This document shows, piece by piece, positions 40,464-51,349 of a DNA stretch of 64,000 bases. The position numbers and the translations under genes are program-made. Numbering within the stretch: position 1 is the stretch's first letter; each line of letters starts with the position of its first letter. The notes beneath the pieces are model-generated. The model was not told the DNA's origin and ran no database searches. It saw only the letters and a list, made by a program, of their open reading frames with translations. This DNA comes from Trypanosoma brucei gambiense DAL972 (Eukaryota > Euglenozoa > Kinetoplastea > Trypanosomatida > Trypanosomatidae), in NCBI RefSeq assembly GCF_000210295.1, contig NC_026740.1:1743691-1807690 (forward strand), written 5' to 3'.

Positions 40464-43400
40464 TCAAGCAGTGGAAGCCGCCTGTGGAGGAAAACGAACT
40501 GTCGAAGAGCCTAATTCTTCAGCACCGCCCGAGCAACTACACACTTGCGTAGTCATGGCCCACAATGGTTCAAGCATGAGGTTAACCTCCTGCTGCAGCT
40601 CCAGTAGGGCTTGCGCCGTTGTACGGGCACTACATGCAGCTATCACCATAGGGACACGGGGGCTCCGTACGCTAGGGCCTGGCAACCATATGCCAGCCTG
40701 TGCAACCAAACTGGCGCCGTTGGAGGGGTTAACAACCACTCGACATTGACAGCCAAACGTTAACTCAACAAGCAGCTCTATCCGCCGCTTAATGTTGAGG
40801 CGAGGGCAATTATTATTCTCCCCCTTCCTCCACTGAAGTAGCGAAAGCAACCACCCCATCTCCTCCCTCGTGTGATTATCAACGTATTTCTCAACAGCCT
40901 CTGAGAGAAGCCGTGTTGAAACAAACAGAACGTGTCCCCCCGACGCCGGACGACCCCGACTCGCCCCTGCAAGATGGTCACACCCCGCAATACAATGCTG
41001 GTGGACGGAAACAATCCCTGTTTCTGCAGTCCGCCACCTCGTTCCATCACCGTCTTTACCGCCAGTCCCATCATTCTTTTCAGGAGTTACAGTCCGGACG
41101 ACTAAACGAACAACAACTGGTACATTATTCCGATAATCCCCATCATCCTCACAGACCCTCTCGAAACGCAATGCAACTTTGCCGCCAACCGCTACCCCTA
41201 GTGCACCGTAGCAGGCGTGCCATACACTCTTTGCGTAGTTCGACGTCGGGTCCCACCGTGCAAAGCCACCACCACCGATACTGCTATAATCCACAACACC
41301 TCCCCTGCCGTCCCGGCGCAGCGACAGCAGAAGAGAATCAACAGCTTCAATGTAAGCATGCGCCGCATGGGTTGCATTTCTAGTGATGACAAGTTCCGAG
41401 GTACGGTCTCCGTCTCCTGATGCCGTCACCGATTGCACTGATTTCACTCTGCACTCAAACCCACCACCAAGTTCTTCAGCTCTTCGAGACACCGTTACGG
41501 TAAACCCAGAGGTTAAACCCAACAAAAACAAGTCATTGGGGCGAAGTAGCAGCTCGCAGAGAGCCTTGTGTCGATCCAGTTGCTGCTGAAATTCTGGAAA
41601 ATTACCCCGAAGGGCCTGGACAGCGGCGGCTGCCCAAGCGTCCCTTTTGGTACGCCCTCGTCCCACACCCAACAAAAAAAATGGTGACGCATGCGCAGAA
41701 TTCTCGTAGATGGAAATTTTATGGATATGCAAGCTGCACACAATCTCTCCCGCAGTCGTATCAGAAGTATATGTGCAATCGTACCTGCCCGCCACGCCCT
41801 GAAGCAGCTCACCCAGCAAATTAGCTGGTGTGTAGAAACGCGCATCAAAATGGGGAAACCCGTCGCGTGGGAGTAAAGGTGCGGCATCGGCAGCGACTTG
41901 CAACAAGGACTCAACGTTCAAGGCGCCAACACCTGGCACAACGCGCGCGGCTATCCTCAGCGCCTCCCGGCATGCCAAACTAAGGGAGGGGATCACGCCA
42001 CGGGATTCCTTAACAGTTGCGGTGGTTCGAATGTCGTATTGCGAGACTAGCACCTCGACAACGCCCTCTACACAAGGCGATGAAGGAGCACCCGTACTCA
42101 CGAAACAGACACGCGGCTGGGTTCGGGTTGTGGTTTCCAGCGCCTCCAGTAATGCCGCCACCTCCGAGTCGACATGCATATCAGTTGTAGCACAGTACCC
42201 AATCGCAGCGCCGCTGGTCTTCCCCCGCGTAACGCATCCTCCAGGCCGACGCGGAAAGTTATCACAATCGGGCATATTAAGCAGCACAGCAAGCTCGTTC
42301 ACACGGCGGACCGCCTCCTCCACCGTAGGTGCATGTGTCTCGGCAAACAACACCCTCTGCCCCAAAAAGTCGTAGAACAACATGGCGCGTACGATATAGT
42401 CAGCTACCAACTGCACCTCTTCATCCTTTCCAAGAAGCCACCTCGCAGCACGGGTATCAATCTCAAAGCAACGAACCTGTGGTGGAGCCATAAACCAAGA
42501 GTGGAGAAGGAAGTCAATGGAGCGTCGTGCTGTTGGCGAGTTGAGTCCAATGAGAGGGACACTCACACGCCTGGGGAACACACGGTTATAGAGAGCAGAA
42601 ACTACTAAAAACAGCAGTCGCAGTGGCCCTTTGTTCTTCTCATTGTCGGGTTGTACAGGAACCTTCTCACAGACACCATGCTGCGGCCCACTCTCCATTT
42701 CGACACGTAGATTTGTACCCCAGTGGGCAACGATGCGCGTGTAAACATCCACATCACCAAAGTTCCCGGCAGCTATTTGTCGCACGCGAAGCGGTACGTC
42801 ATGGACTGCCTTCTGAAAGAACTCCAAGACTGGAAATGAGCACTGTGGCAGACGTAATGCCAAACGAATGTCCTGCAACATCAGCAGCAGGTCCGGGCAA
42901 TAGAAGGCTGACTGCTCATACTGTTGTTGCTGCACCGTATCCTGTACTGACAGCTGGAAGACCGTCGAGTCGGTTGTGCTCAACACCGTTCGCCATTTGG
43001 TCAAAGAACATCGATATAAAAAGTGACCAAATGTGTACATTAGATCTCGCACAACATGGCAGAGTTGCAAAGATTGCATCCCTAACGACTCAGAGGTAAT
43101 GAGAAGCGCCTTATTAAGAACACCACCGGGTATTGACACCTCCGACACCTGTGCATCCCGGGAAAACAGTTCTCCAATGTGATCTAACAGCCAATTGTTC
43201 TGATCGTCCCGATGCTTTTGCAGTTCCCCATCAGATGTCCAGTAAACCGAAGGAGACCAAAGAGTAAAATCACGGTGGGTTGTGGTGCTATCTGGGGCAA
43301 CAGCCGCCGCGGCGGTGCAAATAAGCCGCCAAATATTCCCCAACAAACCAACCTGAGCAAAAGACCTTCCATCCTGCGATTTACTTAGCTTCACCTGTTC

Positions 43401-44834
43401 CGCTTGCGTCCCAGAGCCGCTGGTTGCCACCATTTCCTCCAGGAACTTCCGATAATGATATGCGCCTGACTCATCATGAGGCAGACCCACAATTCTCAGA
43501 TGCGCGCTTACTAATAAGGGACCCCCACTCCCAGATGCGGGAACCAGGTCAAGAGCAATAACAGGTAATGTGCAGCCGCTGAGGCACGGTCTGCGAGTTA
43601 TTGAAACAAAGCGCGAAGCAGCTAACCCATTGAGAGCAAACAGCCCTCTCTCGATAGAAAGTTGCATCACACTAGGCGAGTGTTGCAACAACCCGAGCAG
43701 GGTCCGCGCCTCCTGAAAAGAAACTCCACCCTGTAGCAAAGGCAACATTGGGGTGGGTTTTGCCCCTCGGGGGGATCTACTAGTATCACAAGTTGGAAGT
43801 GCCGACTGTAGTACTCCACAGAGTCGCATAAGAACTGAACCTACGACCCAACAACTCGGCCAGGCAAGAGCAGAACCGTACTGTAACTGCACAGCACTGC
43901 CATTGCGTGACAATACAATGCGCCTAAACGCTTCTGGAGGTGATGTGAGGGGCAAACGAAGTTCTGTCTCGTTCTCCACGCTGTCAACAGCGACAAGGGA
44001 TAACGACTCCCACCCCTCCCTTGAGAGGAGTTTTACGCGTTGAGCTCCACGTCTGTGGGCTAACGATGACCACCATGTCGTTTCCTGACTGGCACAAAGC
44101 GAACCACACAGGTACAGTGAAAGGAAATCCCCATCCCAGTCATAAACGCGCAATCCTTCCTCATAACAATTGAGAAAACGCCAAGCTTCCACTTCCCTAC
44201 TTTCCAATTCCTCCACGGCGTACCTATCGAGCTCCTCGAGTGCTAAGGCAAAGCCCACTTTTATTGCATCACGGGGAGATCCTCCCTCACCACGACAGAT
44301 GGCAATGCCGCCAGTGGGCTCATTTTGTGAAAGTTCTTCCCATCCTCCTCCAGGCTCTGCGTCGCTTAAGGGAAGCTCGGCTGTGACTGTAGTCATAAAT
44401 TGCGTTGGCATCCCCTCAGACCGAAGCGTATCGCCACCCTCGCTGTCTGGCACCCTTAGCAGATGTACTACAACCTTCGCGTCCATACTTTTCAGGGTCG
44501 CATCGAGTTCGGCAAATACATCGGAGTCAACACACTGTAGCATGTGACGTAGGCCCGCCTTCGTATTCACTAGTGAAAGAGCTGCTCCGTGGGCACGCTC
44601 TTCAGCTTCTGCAGCGCTCTCTGCAGCAGCCGACGCTATGTGGAGTGAGCATAACGCATTTACACGAAGGTATACGTTGCTTTCAAAGTAGTTGCTGTTC
44701 AAACGGGTAGTTCGAACTTTTGCGCTCCCAAACACTTCTTTGAAACGCGACCTAATGTGCCTTCGCTGGGCGGCCAGCAACCTCAATTGACGATTCTTCC
44801 GTATTTTCGCGGCCAGTACAGCCCCCGAAGACAT
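40464..44834 (-). CDS. Large protein with dsRBD-like segments, function unknown
   Basis: 1456 residues, ATG at 44834, the largest gene in the window. I do not recognise a full-length family. Several segments resemble double-stranded-RNA-binding domains: TPANLLGELLQGV...GVGRGRTKRDAWAAAAVQAL in the third quarter (plus-strand positions about 41590-41810), and a C-terminal RIELLVELTFGCQCRV...SARTTAQALLELQQEV. Weaker copies with a C-terminal Ala-rich helix occur near the N-terminus (IASAAAESAAEAEERAHGAALSLV) and in between. The N-terminal 45 residues are very basic without acids (KIRKNRQLRLLAAQRRHIRSRFK), compatible with a mitochondrial presequence. Together this suggests a mitochondrial RNA-binding factor, for example for RNA editing or ribosome assembly; that is inference only. 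No helicase or nuclease motifs seen. Confidence 0.75.
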   Translation of the reverse strand: MSSGAVLAAKIRKNRQLRLLAAQRRHIRSRFKEVFGSAKVRTTRLNSNYFESNVYLRVNALCSLHIASAAAESAAEAEERAHGAALSLVNTKAGLRHMLQCVDSDVFAELDATLKSMDAKVVVHLLRVPDSEGGDTLRSEGMPTQFMTTVTAELPLSDAEPGGGWEELSQNEPTGGIAICRGEGGSPRDAIKVGFALALEELDRYAVEELESREVEAWRFLNCYEEGLRVYDWDGDFLSLYLCGSLCASQETTWWSSLAHRRGAQRVKLLSREGWESLSLVAVDSVENETELRLPLTSPPEAFRRIVLSRNGSAVQLQYGSALAWPSCWVVGSVLMRLCGVLQSALPTCDTSRSPRGAKPTPMLPLLQGGVSFQEARTLLGLLQHSPSVMQLSIERGLFALNGLAASRFVSITRRPCLSGCTLPVIALDLVPASGSGGPLLVSAHLRIVGLPHDESGAYHYRKFLEEMVATSGSGTQAEQVKLSKSQDGRSFAQVGLLGNIWRLICTAAAAVAPDSTTTHRDFTLWSPSVYWTSDGELQKHRDDQNNWLLDHIGELFSRDAQVSEVSIPGGVLNKALLITSESLGMQSLQLCHVVRDLMYTFGHFLYRCSLTKWRTVLSTTDSTVFQLSVQDTVQQQQYEQSAFYCPDLLLMLQDIRLALRLPQCSFPVLEFFQKAVHDVPLRVRQIAAGNFGDVDVYTRIVAHWGTNLRVEMESGPQHGVCEKVPVQPDNEKNKGPLRLLFLVVSALYNRVFPRRVSVPLIGLNSPTARRSIDFLLHSWFMAPPQVRCFEIDTRAARWLLGKDEEVQLVADYIVRAMLFYDFLGQRVLFAETHAPTVEEAVRRVNELAVLLNMPDCDNFPRRPGGCVTRGKTSGAAIGYCATTDMHVDSEVAALLEALETTTRTQPRVCFVSTGAPSSPCVEGVVEVLVSQYDIRTTATVKESRGVIPSLSLACREALRIAARVVPGVGALNVESLLQVAADAAPLLPRDGFPHFDARFYTPANLLGELLQGVAGRYDCTYTSDTTAGEIVCSLHIHKISIYENSAHASPFFLLGVGRGRTKRDAWAAAAVQALRGNFPEFQQQLDRHKALCELLLRPNDLFLLGLTSGFTVTVSRRAEELGGGFECRVKSVQSVTASGDGDRTSELVITRNATHAAHAYIEAVDSLLLSLRRDGRGGVVDYSSIGGGGFARWDPTSNYAKSVWHACYGALGVAVGGKVALRFERVCEDDGDYRNNVPVVVRLVVRTVTPEKNDGTGGKDGDGTRWRTAETGIVSVHQHCIAGCDHLAGASRGRPASGGHVLFVSTRLLSEAVEKYVDNHTREEMGWLLSLLQWRKGENNNCPRLNIKRRIELLVELTFGCQCRVVVNPSNGASLVAQAGIWLPGPSVRSPRVPMVIAACSARTTAQALLELQQEVNLMLEPLWAMTTQVCSCSGGAEELGSSTVRFPPQAASTA

Positions 44835-45441
44835 GCGAACACGCAGCTGTTATTATCATTCACCGCTCTCAGTGGTGGCCGTCGAGTCCTAACTTACCTA
44901 GAACTCCCTTTTGTGCAGGAACTCGAAAAGTAATACCGGGTTTCCCTCTTCCCTTACCTCAGGAGAACAAGTATGCGGTTATAAGAAGTGAGAACAACGG
45001 AGCAATTTTCGTCAGATTCAGTGCTTCTGTGGTGATCAAAGAAAAAAAACAACCAGATGATATCGAACCCCGCGTCCCGTCGCTCAACTCAGCAAAATGG
45101 GAAACAAAAAAATCACGGTTAACAACAAATGGGGAAAAAATACTGATACCCTTCCTCTACGTCCTGTTACGAAATATTTCGAACGAGTTACTCCTAACAA
45201 TTAATTTCCCGTCTCGGCACTCATCCCTACGCACATAATATGCATTTCACTACAACTGTCGACGATTGGAAGACGAGAAACCGTCTCTGTACTCATCACT
45301 CAGACAATTCACATAAATACAAACAAGTAAATAAATACATTTGAAGCAATGATTTTCCGGCCGTATTCGCGGCACCTTGTTTTCCTCATGTCGAATATTT
45401 AATGCCTCACTCAGACGCAAAGATTCTGAAACCTCTCCAGC
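44835..45441. other. Intergenic region, small secreted protein gene to large dsRBD-like gene
   Basis: No gene seen in 600 bp; expected 3' UTR of the 130-residue gene and splice signals of the large gene. Confidence 0.55.
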
Positions 45442-45834
45442 CTAGGGGCAAGGGGAAAGGTTCACCACGGCGATGCCAAAGTCCAATGAAATTTCGTCAT
45501 CATCGGGGTGGTAGGTGACCATGAGCGTCAATTGATTCCTTCGCAATATGCTACCAAGGCAGTCTCCAGGGTCTTGTGCATTCGTCAGTTCAACATTGCC
45601 AGATACTTCGTCATATACGTACGGCTCATTCTTACACTCCTCTACACCCCCGGAAATCGTAAGAGATATGTCAAACGTATCCAAATCGACGGGAAAGTCA
45701 ACTCGGCCCTCCACTATGGAAAAGTAATCACCACAGTAAGGACCTTGAGGGCGAGTCTTGATAGTCGACAACCCCTCGGTGACTTGTAGGAAAGGGACCA
45801 AAAGCAAAAGGGCAGCAAAAACCATGTACCTCAT
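45442..45834 (-). CDS. Small secreted protein with conserved cysteines
   Basis: 130 residues, ATG at 45834 with a second ATG three codons later. The first 22 residues are a textbook signal peptide (short basic start, hydrophobic core FAALLLLVPFL, then VTEG), so the protein enters the secretory path. The mature part is acidic, about 108 residues, with five Cys (PYCGDY, EECKNE, GDCLG, SPCP and neighbours) spaced for disulfides and an alternating pattern that suggests a beta-sandwich. No membrane anchor or GPI signal follows, so it is predicted soluble or lumenal. I do not recognise the family; kinetoplastids have other short secreted proteins of this style. Confidence 0.75.
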   Translation of the reverse strand: MRYMVFAALLLLVPFLQVTEGLSTIKTRPQGPYCGDYFSIVEGRVDFPVDLDTFDISLTISGGVEECKNEPYVYDEVSGNVELTNAQDPGDCLGSILRRNQLTLMVTYHPDDDEISLDFGIAVVNLSPCP

Positions 45835-45939
45835 GGTGGAGAACTTCGTTTTATTTCTTTTTAATTTGCTTGTTGTGTTCTTGGGTTTTCAACTGATGAA
45901 AGCCAATGACTACGACGCAGCGCGCTGATCAAGGTTACC

Positions 45940-45962
45940 CTATATCAAAAAAAAAAAATCAA
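45940..45962 (-). promoter_or_regulatory. Probable trans-splice acceptor of the small secreted protein gene
   Basis: Minus strand: a T11 run followed by GATATAG, AG at 45941-45940. The 5' UTR to the ATG at 45834 would be about 105 nt. Confidence 0.6.
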
Positions 45963-47027
45963 AGCGCCAAAAAAAAAGAGAATAGTGCACATTTACAAGA
46001 CGGAAACCATCGTTGTATTGGCATAAACCAAAGGGATGCTGCTCTCGTAATTTTACTCTCACGTTACAGGTACTACATGGAGCCAGGTCAACCACCCATA
46101 GTAACTTAGAACCGAAGTGCTCAGTTCTGCTTTTGGTCACAAATGGTGCACTGCCAGTTGACCGGCAGTACCGCAATTATTTCACCCCCCCCCCTCCATC
46201 AGAGGATGTAGATAAGGGAACATGAACCAAATTACAACGACTGGAAGCTCTAGCGTTGATATTTAAAAGTAAAAAAAAATAGTAATAACAAGAATAGCGT
46301 TCAAAAGCAAAAGTTTAGTTATAACGGCTCGTGATAGGTCAAGACAGACATAAATCCTCTGCGACGACTCTGACACACACGAGAATCCAACAGCTCCTCA
46401 ACCCACGTCTTTCACATGCTGGAGAAACAAAACACAGTCCATTAGTACCGAATACACTTTGTTGAAAAGTGTTACCTCTGTCCTTATAAATGTGCCTGTA
46501 GTATTCTTCCCTCCCTCGATGTCGCTACTAAAATGCCGGTTGCTTAATTGGAAACAGCGGTACCCCTTTAGCAAGATGTAGAATCCTACTAGTCATATCC
46601 CCTACACAGACACACGCACACAAACCGACGGAATGTACACATATTATCCACTCCTGTAGGCAACAACAAAGGATGATCCCCGGCAACTACCACAAATGCA
46701 ATGAGCATATGTATAAGTTACAGACAAGAACACATGCATTATTTGACGCATTTGCCTGCCAAACTGCTTGAAATCATCACCGTAGGCGATGCCCGCCCGT
46801 ATTTACTGCTTCTCCTTCAGCCGAACGTACTGCCGGTATCGGAACCACCGCAGAGAAACCGGTGGAAGGGCATTAACCCGACAACACGTATAATTTTGCG
46901 TTTGCACACTGCAACAAAGGGAAAGAGAGAAAACAGGCTCTCCAGAATCAGTTTCGACCTATGCTAGGTCGAAGCATATCAACATAGAGGAAATCATTGT
47001 GACAACAAAAAAAAAAGTTAACTTAGA
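45963..47027. other. Intergenic region without clear gene
   Basis: Right of the splice acceptor of the secreted-protein gene. No open frame with good composition on the minus strand; A runs at 45951-45980 and 46269-46280. Confidence 0.5.
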
Positions 47028-47411
47028 TTACACACCTGTCACAGCAACTCGCTGTCTCCGTCGGTCAACCACACGCACGTACACCACGTCGCCCTCGCGT
47101 GGCCCCGCCAACAGCAAGTGCAACCCCGAAAATGAACCTAGCGGATTGGAAACAGTATCAAGCAACAACCAAAACAGGGTGGGAAAAAGCAAATCAATCA
47201 ATTTCCGAAGGAGGTTCGGCAGCCTGACACACGATAGCCGAAGGTTCCCCAACATACCACCGACCACTTCTTCACTTGAACCAACCATTATGCAGCATAC
47301 CAGCCGGGAACATACTGTAAGGAAGCGACCCATCACAGAAGGTGGTGGGTCCAGCAGAGCCAACACACGCAAAGGCAGTATAGAGGAACCCGCGTGTACC
47401 TCCATGGTCAT
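47028..47411 (-). CDS. Possible small protein (uncertain)
   Basis: 127-residue open frame with ATG at 47411 on the expected strand, in a 3.5 kb gap that otherwise lacks genes. Composition resembles real coding sequence: mixed codons, few rare repeats, a hydrophobic helix (KLIDLLFPTLFWLLLDTV) and a final GDVVYVRVVDRRRQRVAVTGV beta-like segment. The opposite strand is also open over the same bases, which weakens the case. A candidate splice AG lies near 47460 on the minus strand. No family recognised. Confidence 0.3.
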   Translation of the reverse strand: MTMEVHAGSSILPLRVLALLDPPPSVMGRFLTVCSRLVCCIMVGSSEEVVGGMLGNLRLSCVRLPNLLRKLIDLLFPTLFWLLLDTVSNPLGSFSGLHLLLAGPREGDVVYVRVVDRRRQRVAVTGV

Positions 47412-49346
47412 AACAACAATAACAGCAACTACCAAATTCCTTTGATTGTTTATTCATCTCAGGGGTAAAAATGCATCGATACCAAATCAGTTTAACACAC
47501 GTAGGTCGCAACCGCGACGAAAACACTCTGTCCTTGGAAATTTTTATATGAGGAATGATCATTCTCAGCACGGCAACTGCCAATCACCCACCCAAACTCC
47601 GATATAGCAATGTAGAGCGGACTTACACTCGACCGCGAAGCAAAACCGTTTGAACGCAAGAACGGTGCGCATCCACTTTCCATAGTGAAAAGGGCCAGGC
47701 AAAAGTACATCACAAGAACACTACAATATTGTGAGCCCGCGCCGTGGCCACACAACACGTTCCAGCAGTATAATATAATCGCTTGCGTGACATCATACCG
47801 AATTAAACGCCACAACCACCCGCAGCCATTCTCTGCTGAATAGGTGAGACAACAATCTTATTCACTGCACACAACAGGGTACCTCTGCAACCAATGCGGT
47901 TGTGACTAACAAGTCCCCGCCCTGGGACAACTAGTCGCTACGGCGGGAAGCAGTAGCAACCACTGCTGTACCGTCCATTTTTTTTTCCTGACGGCGCCGA
48001 TGCAGATCAACAAAGGCACACATCCCCGTTGCTCGGTCACACACGCGCAGTCACCCTTCCGTACGCGCCAATCGTACTCGTGCAGAAGCCCTGACCCCTC
48101 AAGAATGACACGCGGAAATGATAAAAGGTCCAAGCCACAACTTGTATGTACACAAACATACATGTGCACGGACAATATGTGAATCAGAACAATTACGGAA
48201 CTGCAACATTCTGCACAAATGCGTACACTGAGTCCTATTAACTGTAAAAATGCCCGAAACGGAAGCGAGGGGGAAGAAAAAAAACAGCTTACTCCCATGT
48301 ATTATTCATTGTCATACAAAGTTCAGAAGTAGCTGCTATAGAAACAATGCGAAAAATGACTCAAAACTGTTTGTTTCTACTGTTGACGACTTTTTCTTTT
48401 AGCCCTCGCGGTGAGGGGAAACAATCTGTGTGAAAGACGAATCAAACCAACATGCAAAGTGTTAGAGTTCGTATTTATTTTCCTGACAGCAGTTTTGTCC
48501 CTCTTGAAAGATATTTAAAGGTATCCGCAACATACCACAAGGGAATACAGATGCCGCTTGCTGATTTTTTTTTCTTTATTCGGCAACTCCCCATATGTTT
48601 AACAACCCTACAACACTAGGATGTCCTTTCCCTGCGGGAACGGGAAGGTCAGCTTGTATTAGAATTTTCTTCTAAAGGGGTTGGAAAAAACACACCGAGA
48701 AGGTGTGCACATTTCTTCCCATTAATGTATTCAAACTGGGGACGTTAGGTACGAAGCAATTTCCAAATGCTACAATATGTGTCGACTTTGCAAAATGAAA
48801 AAAAGGTGAAAGATACCTCAACTGTCCTCAATAGAACTCTAGAACGCGGAAACAAGAGATGGAAAAGTAAGCCTTCACTGTTCCGTGGCATACTTCACAC
48901 CCACATCGCACTCTTCAGGTTCTGTCCTCCTCTGCTCTGTGTCCATATCCTCCTTTTACCAAAAGGGGAGCAACCTCAATTTTAAACGGCGGCTGTTAGC
49001 GAACTTCAAAACCTCGGTTTAAGATACTTTCATCAAGCTCCAACCGGTATCTAACACGCCACACAATCTCCACCTAACCACAGCAAATTGGGTGTTATCT
49101 ATATTAACTGAACAGCTGTACTTTGTTTTTGTGGAATTTATGTCAAAACATGCCCGTCTCGCGTACCAACTGGGCCCTGGGACTCTAAGGCCATTTAGGA
49201 AAGTCAGTGCGGATAGTTCATCCAGACATAACGACAGCAAGTTAAAACCAATGCGTCTGGTTATATTGGTCTTTATATGATAATTTTATATGTCCAACTC
49301 TCGGCGAGTCTATATTTCTTGTACAACTCGGAACACTTCACTTAGC
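47412..49346. other. Intergenic region without clear gene
   Basis: 1.9 kb with no credible open frame; probably the long 3' UTR of the first leftward gene (49347-50051) and splice signals for a downstream gene. Base composition is less AT-extreme than the regions at 18-26 kb. Confidence 0.5.
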
Positions 49347-50051
49347 CTATTGGTTCTCACAGCCGAGATCTTCGGATAATGTCATGGTCTTCCCTTCTAC
49401 TCCTCCACTGGTACCTAATGAAGGAGGAAAGTACACTGGGATACTCTCGCCACTCATCAGCTCAACGTAACTGACTCGCAATGATCCAATAAAGGATAGT
49501 CGATCAGAGGGGTTGGGGGAAATAGAATCACCATAGTCGTCACTCGCGGATGTGTGAAACGCGGCGGTTAGGTGCGAGGATGACCTCATCTGCCGTAGGG
49601 CTGCCCCATTACTACGGACAGCCATATCCAGAGCATCAACTGACAAACAATGTGTTTCGTCAACGTCGCATGCATTAGCTTCGCATGTTGGCAACGGTGC
49701 CTCTTCTGTTTGAGTTTCTTTTTCATACGATAAACGAATGGAACCAGCCTCATCTTTCAAGGTCCCTGACGCCATATCGTCACCAGCTTCATTACTTTGG
49801 TGACGTTCCCCGGCACCGGCATGGGGTGTAGCGTCAGCATCCGCAACATCTGAACCTCCTGGAACGGTCGGGTATGCTAATCCCATCCCCTTGTTCACAG
49901 GAACGTGCCGCTCAACCTTTAGGACAAACTGCCGCGGAAGGCCCCCAGACATATCCGCGAAAATTACCTCCAAAGAAACTTTGACTTCGGACGGAAACGG
50001 AAGCAGTAAAAAAAATAAAGGAGTCCAAAAGCAACGAGTCGACAGAGTCAT
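49347..50051 (-). CDS. Unknown protein with N-terminal hydrophobic segment; first gene of the leftward array
   Basis: 234 residues from the ATG at 50051. The longer open frame starts at a TTG and reads a (GT)n/(ATGT)n repeat as CVCV/MYVC, so it is not coding. The first 25 residues (MTLSTRCFWTPLFFLLLPFPSEV) form a hydrophobic stretch fitting a signal peptide or anchor; an alternative start at Met33 (MSGGLPRQFVLKVERHVP) would remove it. The rest is polar and acidic, Ser/Asp/Glu-rich with KETQTEE, likely disordered, ending with a short hydrophobic YVELMSGESIPVYFPP patch. No family recognised. It is the promoter-proximal gene of its unit. Confidence 0.55.
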   Translation of the reverse strand: MTLSTRCFWTPLFFLLLPFPSEVKVSLEVIFADMSGGLPRQFVLKVERHVPVNKGMGLAYPTVPGGSDVADADATPHAGAGERHQSNEAGDDMASGTLKDEAGSIRLSYEKETQTEEAPLPTCEANACDVDETHCLSVDALDMAVRSNGAALRQMRSSSHLTAAFHTSASDDYGDSISPNPSDRLSFIGSLRVSYVELMSGESIPVYFPPSLGTSGGVEGKTMTLSEDLGCENQ

Positions 50052-50066
50052 CTTAACCAGCTTCTT

Positions 50067-50134
50067 CACACACACACACACACACACACACATACATACA
50101 TACATACATACGTGCATACATACATACATACACG
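50067..50134. repeat. (CA)n / (CATA)n microsatellite, GT-rich on the leftward sense strand
   Basis: Plus strand reads (CA)12 or so followed by CATA repeats with one CGTG interruption. On the minus strand, the sense strand of the leftward array, it is (TATG)n(TG)n. It lies 16 bp upstream of the first start codon, at the edge of the divergent strand-switch region. Confidence 0.95.
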
Positions 50135-51333
50135 GCAAGAATAGATTCTCCACGACCTCTGCGGCCACACCGATCGCAGAACCGCGCAGCGGCACCCCCT
50201 CCGGTCGGAAGGACAAGGACCGGTCCAACTCGCATAATCACTCCACATAGCACAGTGGATCGAAATTTGCCCCTCCCGCGCCGTGTCATTTCTGCGCGGA
50301 AAACAAGAAAGTCGGCGTCGGTCCGCCCGGTCAACCACCCCGACTAACGGCGTCAGTTCACCTCTCTGCGGAGGGGACGGACGCATCGCCACCGCCTCTG
50401 CAGCCGTGGGTTATCGCATCTAAGAAAAAAACATCTGCAGTGGGGAGGGGCATTCACGTATAAGAGCCGGCCCCCAGAAGGGCCGTTGCGTTACGCCGTA
50501 GCGTCCCAGAAGGCGGTGGCTGCAGAGATTAGCTTCAGTTCCCGTGCTTGGAGAGGTTTGATAACATGCCCTGTGGGAGGGCGGACCCCGCAGGAGTTAT
50601 TTACTCCTGTCGGCATTGGGACAAAATTTCCGGCGCAAATATTAATATGAGGCGGCTGGTCACAGTGCTCCACCACGCGACTCATCCCACAAACTGGAAG
50701 TTGGGGTCCGCGTATTTTTTGCTCTTCCTTAACCCATCACCGCTCAGCCGTTGTACGTGGAGGTGGATGCCCCAGCGGAACAAGAGGTCCACCCGTGGGA
50801 GCGGAACTTGGTAACTCATTCAACATGGAAGACAGCGGTGCGCCTGGGTCTGCTGCCCTTTACTGCCCCTTTACCTCGAGTTTTTCACTCTGCTGATTGC
50901 CGGTCCTGGTGACCGAAGTCCAACATCGACGCACTGAATCGCGCAGAGGTCGTGTGCGTCAACTGACCCTGTGAGGACTTCCTAGGTCACTGTCTCGGTA
51001 CCGCACGGTCACGGCAGTTCAAAGTAACTTTGACGCGGGCGGGGGTTCTCCGACCAGTAGCTGCCCATGAGGTCGTGGGGGGCCCTTCGGGTGCGGTGTT
51101 GGCTACATTGCTTGGACTGCGTGTGCGCAGGATCATTTCCGCAAAAATCTTAGGACAGGGTTCTGTCAACCTCTCCCCGTATTTTGGACCACAGACACCA
51201 GTGTCAAGAAAAGACGACAGTTGGTCGAAACTGATTCCTCAACGTTGCTCCAGGTTGCGTTTTGAGTTATTTTTTTTTAGCTGCGTCATAACTACTGGGG
51301 ATGTGTTTCTGTCTGCCTTATCGGTTTTACCTA

Positions 51334-51349
51334 TTTTTTTTTTTTTAAG
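51334..51349 (+). promoter_or_regulatory. Pyrimidine tract and candidate splice acceptor for the SNARE gene
   Basis: A T13 run is followed by AAGG, with the first AG at 51348-51349; further AGs occur up to the ATG at 51418. The 5' UTR would be up to about 68 nt. Confidence 0.5.

Noticed and set aside
45055..45085. B-box-like GGTTCGATATC on the minus strand
   Set aside because: Two mismatches to the B-box and no cloverleaf around it.
50052..50228. N-terminal extension of the first leftward gene encoding CVCVCV and MYVC repeats
   Set aside because: Begins at TTG and is the translated (GT)n/(ATGT)n microsatellite.
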